Source: Macquaria australasica
Taxonomy: Eukaryota > Chordata > Actinopteri > Centrarchiformes > Percichthyidae
Reading direction: 5' to 3'
Length of the DNA stretch: 64,000 nt
Assembly: GCA_005408345.1 (NCBI GenBank)
Contig: SEMN01000352.1
Span: 124,001-188,000 of the forward strand
The position numbers and the translations under genes are program-made. Positions 56,867 to 64,000 of the stretch are shown here, in pieces. A model generated the notes under the pieces. That model did no database searches and was not told the origin of the DNA. It was given only the letters and a program-made list of their open reading frames with translations. Every line of letters begins with the position of its first letter. Position 1 is the stretch's first letter.

Positions 56867-56940
<74 letters not shown>
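56867..56940. repeat. (GT)n microsatellite
   Basis: About 74 bp of pure GT. Confidence 0.97.
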
Positions 56941-56941
<1 letters not shown>

Positions 56942-58966
56942 AAACAGCATGTCTGTATTTGGTCTGTCTTGTCTCCAGCTGCCACCTATGTCCACACTTC
57001 TCGGGCATGAGGTGCTGGCACGGCCGCTCCGCCTTTTACTGCAGCTCCAACAGACATTCATTTAACACCGCCAGCAGCCAGGCTTCACAGTGCTTTCAGC
57101 AGATTCACTATGTGACATTCACTTTGGATGTTTGTTGACCAAATATCCAGGCTTTTTGGCTCAGGTGGCAAAATAGTTGCCATCCAGTTTCCAGTCAGAA
57201 TCAACAAGCTCTTTTTCTGGAGACGGAGGGAGTGGACACCAAAAACAGAGCCTAAAGCCGAGTGAATATTGGACTTATATTTGTCAGGTGGCCAGAAGCA
57301 CAACTCCAGTTGAATGCTAATGTTGCTATGTGTCTCCTGGATGTGTAAATGCTTCAACTTTACAAGGTGAAACTCACACACAATGTGTTTGTAGCTTGCT
57401 GCGCTCCCAGAGCGGCCAAAAAGATTTAAGCTACAGTATCTAAAATTACAGCTTTTGTTCATTTACTTCCTGTTTTGTAGATTTGAAGGTGCAACTTGCA
57501 AAGAGATATACAGACAATGTTTTCCTTTCTTGTGTTTTTGGCCTCAGTTCAATGATGGACTCTAACCTTGTACTCTGAAAATGTTTGGATGCTCGAGTCA
57601 TTAGTGACTTTTAAGGGGTGCTTTTACAGTTGCCATGGTAATAGGTCTATATTTGAAGAGTTTATGTAGTCAATGGTACACAGTCCTGTTGTTACAGTGG
57701 TGTAGCCCATATTTTCATTATGTCATGACTCTTTTGTTGAAATGTGTCTGTGACAGGCCTTTGTAATTGTTAGTAAGTGCTTTTTGGATGCTCTTATCTT
57801 AGTTGATATGTTATCTGTGTTAATTTCAGCACTTCAGCCTGCAAAACATTTTAAGATATTACCAATAAAAAATGTGTTTTGTACAACTGTAGACTTATGT
57901 GGACTGCAGCATAATGTTTTTCATGTCTGTCACTTATTCCCCTGCAGACTCCTTGGTGTTGTCCAGTCCTCTCCTATCTTTCTAAACCACTTTTGGTCTC
58001 GCATGTGTTTGAAGCACTGTTTGACATGTCTTGACTTCACACTCCAGTAGATTTATTCTTACATTAAATCTCTGTTTGGACCTGTTGTTTGTCTTGATTT
58101 TTAGGCTGGTCATGTCTTTGTTGCTGTGAGTTTGAGAAGCAAAATATTATTCCTGTAGATCTGCCGAAACTGTCTTTTTTTTGTTTTTTTGTTTTTTTAT
58201 AGCTTGGTTTCCCAAGCATCTCATCTCTCTTCTGCCTCCCTTTTATTTCTTTTGCACAATCTCAAATCGTCCTGTCCATCTCTCTGTTCCTGTTTTTCCC
58301 CTCCTCTCTCTCTCGCTCTCTCTCCCAGGCTTTCCTTGCATCCCTCTTCTCTCGCCCCTTCACTCCATCCCAAGATAAACAGCCTCTGTTCTGAGGCATG
58401 TCAGCTATTTGTTCAAAAAAGCTCACAAGTTTTTGGATGCCGTTCAGAGCTGGGTCTCCAAAGGGAGGCAAGATTACAAATTTAGTGCTTTTTCACAATC
58501 TCTCCCTCTGTTTTTCATTTTTCTTGGTCTACGCTGCTTTTTTTCCCCTTCCAACTCTCTCACGACTTGCACATTTCTCACTTGAAACCTGGTGATTCCC
58601 AGATTTGTGAGTTTCGACGCCCTGCCACCTTTAGGTTTGACCTTATGTTCCTGCTTTCCCAACCAGTTTGAGTCTTCAAATTCCCTTCTTGTTTGTTGAA
58701 CGCTGATTTATTTTCTGTCAGGAACTTTCATCACGCTTCTCTGATTAACACACGAGGGGAACCGAACACCGGTTCTCATGCCTCTGGGCAGCCTGTGTCA
58801 AGTCCCTTTGAGAATCACACACTAACATACAACACACACTTCAGTGACTCTGTGGCAAAACACTCCAACAAACACTTTGGCATTTGCTTATCGCTGAGTT
58901 GTTTGGAAAAGCTTTTTCAGTGTAATGACCTGAAGTGGACATTTCTCTGATCACAAGGATGCGTGT

Positions 58967-58968
<2 letters not shown>

Positions 58969-59002
<34 letters not shown>
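58969..59002. repeat. (GT)n microsatellite
   Basis: Pure GT run. Confidence 0.95.
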
Positions 59003-59006
<4 letters not shown>

Positions 59007-59248
59007 TTGTATAGAGGAATGTGGTGTTCTGTGGTGAGATAAAACCAAGAACATTTAAAGTACTCCTCTGTTTTTGGTTCACACACTTTTCCCTGCGTGG
59101 TCTGCAGACTTGCAGTTGTGTTGGCATGTTTGTCTGTCAGCAAAATTATTCTAGATTCAATATTTTTCACCACAAATTACATCTTTTCTTTGTCTTTTTG
59201 ATCTCAGTGTTTATCTCAGTTTATTTTCTCAAATGTCTCCCTCCTTCA

Positions 59249-59250
<2 letters not shown>

Positions 59251-59280
<30 letters not shown>
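59251..59280. repeat. (GT)n microsatellite
   Basis: Pure GT run; a short (CA)n run follows at 59387-59404. Confidence 0.95.
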
Positions 59281-59282
<2 letters not shown>

Positions 59283-59531
59283 CCCCATTTTCAATTGGTA
59301 GTACCACAAACAGGTTCCCCACCATGCTCAGTGCCAAGCCGGTGATGCACGAAACCTTTGTAGTTTTACATCTTGTGACAAACACTCACACACACACACA
59401 CACATGCATATGCACAACAACACAGCGGCTGTGTTTAGACTAGACCGCCATTCCTATATGGAGATACAGATCACTGTTTTGCTTTCCCGAGCATGATGAA
59501 GGGGTAATTATATCTAACCAGAGGGAAAGCA

Positions 59532-59538
<7 letters not shown>

Positions 59539-59568
<30 letters not shown>
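59539..59568. repeat. (GA)n microsatellite
   Basis: Pure GA run. Confidence 0.95.
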
Positions 59569-59571
<3 letters not shown>

Positions 59572-62522
59572 GGCAGGAGGTGGGGGGGTGTTGTAGCACA
59601 AACCCGCAGATTGTTTTAGTGTCAAATCTTTTCACCACGGCCACCAGTGGTAGCGATGATTGTGAAAAATACATTTATAAGTTTGTGTCTGACTCAAAAA
59701 ATCAACCCTTAAACCTGCCTCCTGCCTCAAAAGTAGGTGTGTGACGACAAACGCCAGCGTCTGACGTGCTTGTTAACCCCTCACCGTGATTTACTTTGTG
59801 CCTGAGAGTATCAAAGCTGCTTCTCTGGCCTCAGCCAATTTGTCAGTGGCTTGTTGCGCCTGTGAATCCTTCCAAGTGGTGTCTGGAAAAGAGAGGAGAT
59901 TCAACCGTGATCTTTGTCAGCTGGAGTGTGCAAATAATGTGTTGTGTGATGCGTCTACCGGCGTGAGTCACAGCATTTTGCTCATAAACAAGGAGAATTG
60001 TTTTCCTTTAAAACCTTGAGCAAATAGAGCAGAATCATTTGTCATATAGGGGGGGGACCGTTTAAAGACAGGAGGCCGGTTAAGCTTTGGATTTCTGTGG
60101 ATGGGGTTGTATGAACACTGATAGTTTGGAGGGTTGTGTCTTATTAAAAAATGTTTGTCTGCTCTAACGAAAGCTGCAAACGTTAGCATTTCCAGCTAAC
60201 TAACTTAATAGCTACAGTAGTGATCTAATGCAGTGTTAGTTCCAAGGCCAACGAGCATTTCACTCCATATTATTTTGTGGGGTTAAAGGTGCCCTTTTAA
60301 AAATAGGCCAGTTCATGACTAGCACATGCATGGAAAAGTATTTCTTCACTGTGTGGAAGCCGGTCCTGGATGCTACCACATCAGAGTGTAGGTAATGTTA
60401 GCGGCTATGTTCTGCTCTTTACTGGATTTGGGGAAGTTTAACACTCCAGAAAGTGTTTCCAACACATCAGTTAGTCCTCATCCTAAAAGCCTTTTCTCTT
60501 AACATTAAACTTAGAAAATACTGTCACAAAAGGCATAAATAACCTCTGTCTTGCTTTGTCCTAGTATGTAAACTAAGCAGCCAAAAATAAAGGGTTATGT
60601 TAGAATGAAATAGTCTGATGAGAGTATGATCCAACTGTAGTTCTACTGCAATATAAGACCAACGCTGTTTCTCTTTTTACATGTCTTCTACATGGATCAT
60701 CAACTGATGAGGATTTTGATTTTTTGCCTTGGATATGCAGCTTTAGCCGCAGTGTTTTAGCGCGATATGTAGCTATCAAATGTTTAAAATTTAAGACTCT
60801 TTTACAGAATTCTTGTTTTAAAATAAGTCAGCCGGAAAATTTTAAAATCAGCCAAAGTTGCAGCCGCATTCAACCAACTCTAGAGCTGATAAAATCTGCT
60901 AGCAAGCAACAAAATGACCAAGAATTATGAGTTGTAAATGTGACACTGTTATCATTGTTAACCGCGTGAGTGAACCGAAAGCTTGACAGGAGTAGGAACA
61001 GTAACTAAGGAGTGCGGGGCTTAGCAAAACAGTCAATTCAAAGCATCTTTTGTCAAAGTGAGAGCTAAAAAGCTGACAATGGGATGCAGGAGGAAAAGCA
61101 TGCGGAAGACGGGATGAGGGAGGCTGGAGGAGAAGAGGAGGACGATGTGAAGGGAGTAAGGTTGTGTGTTGAAACAGGATGAATATTTCACAGGCAGAAC
61201 AGTTGGGATGTCTTTCCAGGAAATTACTTTCACACAGTGCAAACGCCTGCCAGATATGCTGAAACCATTTCCAAACCAAATTACCAAAAGTAATTTTCAA
61301 AGAAATCACTGCTGAGCCAGCTGTGAACTGTAATGTATTTTCATTTGAGACCTGAGACATTTTCAGGTAATGAACAACAGCCCTCTGAAATTATAAGTAA
61401 TGGTTTGGAAAAAAAAAATCTCCCTCCCAAATTGTGCAGCAACATTAGAGAGTTATGTACTGTTATAATGTGTGTACTTACAGGAATAGTTGTGTTTTGG
61501 GTGAAGTATATTATGTTACCGCTACTTTATCCTATAAACATGTGTGGATTCAGCCAAAACAGGCTGATCTCCTCATTCAGCATGAAAGATGCATGCTGGG
61601 ACATTAAAAAAGCAGCCATGACTTCTTCTCACTGGAAAAAGAGTAAAATCCCCCCAAAAATCCAGCCACGCTTTTAAGTGGCCCAGCGTCCTTTGTGTGA
61701 GTTTTGGACAGTGAAGCAGACAATCTGCCTGCCAACAGACTGTTTTATAAAGCACAAATTCTCACTTTCAAACAAAAGCAAACTTAATTAAATTCAAATT
61801 CTCAGTCAAAGTAATATCCTCTTTTTTTTATCGCAGCGGTGCACGTTAAAACAGGGATTGAGTACCAGTTAGTAAATCCTATTTCTGTGGCATGATCTGC
61901 TCCCCAGCGGCCAGACTGGTTTAAATTAGGCCTCTCTAACCTTCAGCGGCCCGTCCACTAATTTGACTCCTAGAATAACAGCAGCTACTGTGTTTTTCAG
62001 GAGTCTGGAACCAAACGTCCGTCTAGGGAGTCTGCAGTGGACACAGGTGCTCGCTCTCCCTCTCTTCCTCTCTCTCTCTCTCTCTTCCTCCAGGATTTTG
62101 CTTGAATTATGTGTTCAGGAGGGACTGTTTTACTATTTTACTGAAAAAAAAAAATCCCAAATGTCTTGTTTTCATCAAGTGTGTTTCCTGAACCAATCTT
62201 TGCTCTCCAGTCTGTCTGGTGACTTGGCAGCATGTGTTTGTCCATGTGTGCTCATGTGGATGTGAGTATTATGTTATATGTTGTAATGTAAATGTATGCA
62301 TGAGTGCATGTCTGCCAGTTAATCCCTTTCAGACTACAGATTACCATTTTACAACTGTAACCAGCCGTTTCAGTTACTTTTTCCTCTAAAAATAGATTTT
62401 AAATACTAAAACTGTATTATCTAACATACATACAGTAACTGTGCCAGAAAATATTCACACAGTCCAGTCATCTGTTCATGTGTAGGAAAATATGTATGCA
62501 CAAAAGAAACCCCTGGCCTGTT

Positions 62523-62524
<2 letters not shown>

Positions 62525-62609
<85 letters not shown>
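62525..62609. repeat. (CA)n microsatellite
   Basis: About 85 bp of pure CA, the longest dinucleotide run among the CA tracts here. Confidence 0.98.
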
Positions 62610-62613
<4 letters not shown>

Positions 62614-64000
62614 CCATAAATCCACTATACTAAACACACAGTAGATGAACAAAGCTGATCAAAGGAAAGTCCAGTGGCCTTCAAAGCACAATGCTTGCAA
62701 CCGTCCATGCAGGCATTATTGACACAAAGACACACATGCACACACACTCACAGGTTAATGGTATGACCTGCTGCACTCGATAACAACTGGGAAGTTTATT
62801 CATATGAATATAAGTAGCAGGAGTTTGACAACAGACAGGGGTGATGGAGAGGAATACCTGACCAGCCACAACAGTAGCCCTGCAGTAAAGATGACCTCTG
62901 TGAAACCTGCTGTATGGCTGTTAACTTGAAAACTTTTACATTGGATTCCCTAAATATTTAACTATTCCTTGAATGTCATTCAACCTTTATTTTGCACAGT
63001 TCAGTAGATTCCACAATGAGACAGTTCAGTGCCTTGTTTGCACTGAACTTGATGGCCTGGAGTCCACAAGCATTAGTCAAGAAGAGAGTTGTCAGATAAA
63101 GGCTTGTATTCACACCAAGCATGTTTGGGGCAGTTTATTCAAAATCTGGCATGTCACCTCGTCTAGTTCACACTGTTTGTTAAGGTGAGAGTGATGTCAT
63201 TCAAGCTCAGTTGGCACAAACAACCACATGATCAGACACCTGATCTTCCCAGCAATTTGTGTGTGAGTCAGTTGTTATAAGGTCATATTTATGTCATCGC
63301 TACTTGGTTTTGGTTCAAGGCTTAAAACTCTTTATGTAGTGATTTTCTGAAATAGAAAGAAAAATGAAAAGGCCATTTACCTCTTAAACCCAGGCTGCTG
63401 AAAAAGAGACTAGTCATGTTTCGACAATATGCACCCAAACATAAAAATGTGAAAAGTCCACTTTCCCACCAAAGAAAAAACACTGTAGGTGTAATCACGC
63501 TCTATTTGATATACTATAAACCATAAAGGCCTCTGTTGGAAATCCCCACCATTCCTGGTTTAGTTTTTCAAACCCCAACCCTTCTGTACTCCACCCTCCA
63601 CCCCTCACCACCTCCAGCACTCCACATTCACACGCACACATCAGTGCACACATCTATACTGTAGATGTGGATCTCTTGCATTTGTCAAACTGGGATGCGA
63701 CGCTGATTAGCTTCCTGGCAGAAACGCCACCACCCACACCAGCAGTCGAAGCCGGGCTCCTCCTGGAAGGCCCGACGGTCGGTGGAGAGCTGTAGCCGCC
63801 GCTGTTTGTTTGCACTGTGTCCTAATTTCCGTGAATTCTGACCTGACAGGAAGCGTGGAGGGAAGACGAGACAATGGGCTATTGTAAGACTGCACTTTAT
63901 GTCCATGCGAGGCTAAAACAGGAAAATGCACTAAGACGGGTGCATGCATACACACACTCTAACCTGCACAAACACACAGAGTCACAGAGACCCCAGCAAA

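Larger units (their letters stand above)
54520..64000. other. Gene-poor region with microsatellites and repeats
   Basis: No exon could be supported by family similarity. It holds an R2 copy, several long CA/GT and GA tracts, a cluster of CCAAT motifs near 56490-56680 and one GC-rich block near 63690-63860. It may be the upstream regulatory region of cdc42ep1 or may reach the next gene beyond the right edge. Confidence 0.5.

Overview
The window looks like vertebrate nuclear DNA, most likely from a ray-finned (percomorph-type) fish. Its genes are intron-split with GT/AG junctions. It is rich in (CA)n, (TA)n and (GA)n microsatellites and in short dispersed repeats of a kind common in teleosts. 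The encoded proteins match vertebrate families, with teleost-like divergence. I see no bacterial genes, operons or CRISPR arrays. All identifications come from reading translated exons and from memory of the families; no database search was run.

Layout, left to right. (1) 1-6762: first coding exon of a kctd17-like gene on the minus strand (BTB/T1 domain start). The rest of that gene lies beyond the left edge, and 1-6402 reads as its first intron. (2) 8751-18961: plbd1 (phospholipase B-like 1), minus strand, 11 coding exons that join in frame to 539 aa. (3) 19181-19252: a minus-strand tRNA-Arg(CCT), sitting between the divergent 5' ends of plbd1 and cby1. (4) 19680-21590: cby1 (chibby), plus strand, 4 coding exons, 125 aa. 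(5) 22100-26271: pdap1 (PDGFA-associated protein 1 / PP28), plus strand, 6 coding exons, 160 aa. (6) 28081-42072: sh3bp1 (BAR plus RhoGAP), plus strand, 18 coding exons, 722 aa. (7) 42100-54500: cdc42ep1 (Borg family, CRIB motif), minus strand, two coding exons (399 aa) and a probable non-coding first exon about 7.8 kb upstream in a GC-rich promoter. (8) 54520-64000: a gene-poor, microsatellite-rich stretch with no coding exon I can support.

Functionally, sh3bp1 (a Rac/Cdc42 GTPase-activating protein) and cdc42ep1 (a Cdc42 effector) are adjacent tail-to-tail genes of the same signalling axis. kctd17 and cby1 both have known roles at the ciliary base. From memory, human KCTD17, CDC42EP1, SH3BP1 and CBY1 all map to 22q12.3-q13.1, whereas PLBD1 (12p13) and PDAP1 (7q22) do not, so the window appears to be a partly conserved synteny block with two lineage-specific neighbours.

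The most notable non-genic observations are several families of dispersed repeats. They include a repeat pair in inverted orientation inside plbd1 intron 7, a retroposon fragment nested in a MITE-like copy with a 13-bp target-site duplication, an L1-like ORF2 relic next to the kctd17 5' end, and splice sites built from GT microsatellites in plbd1 and sh3bp1. I found no convincing previously undescribed biological system.
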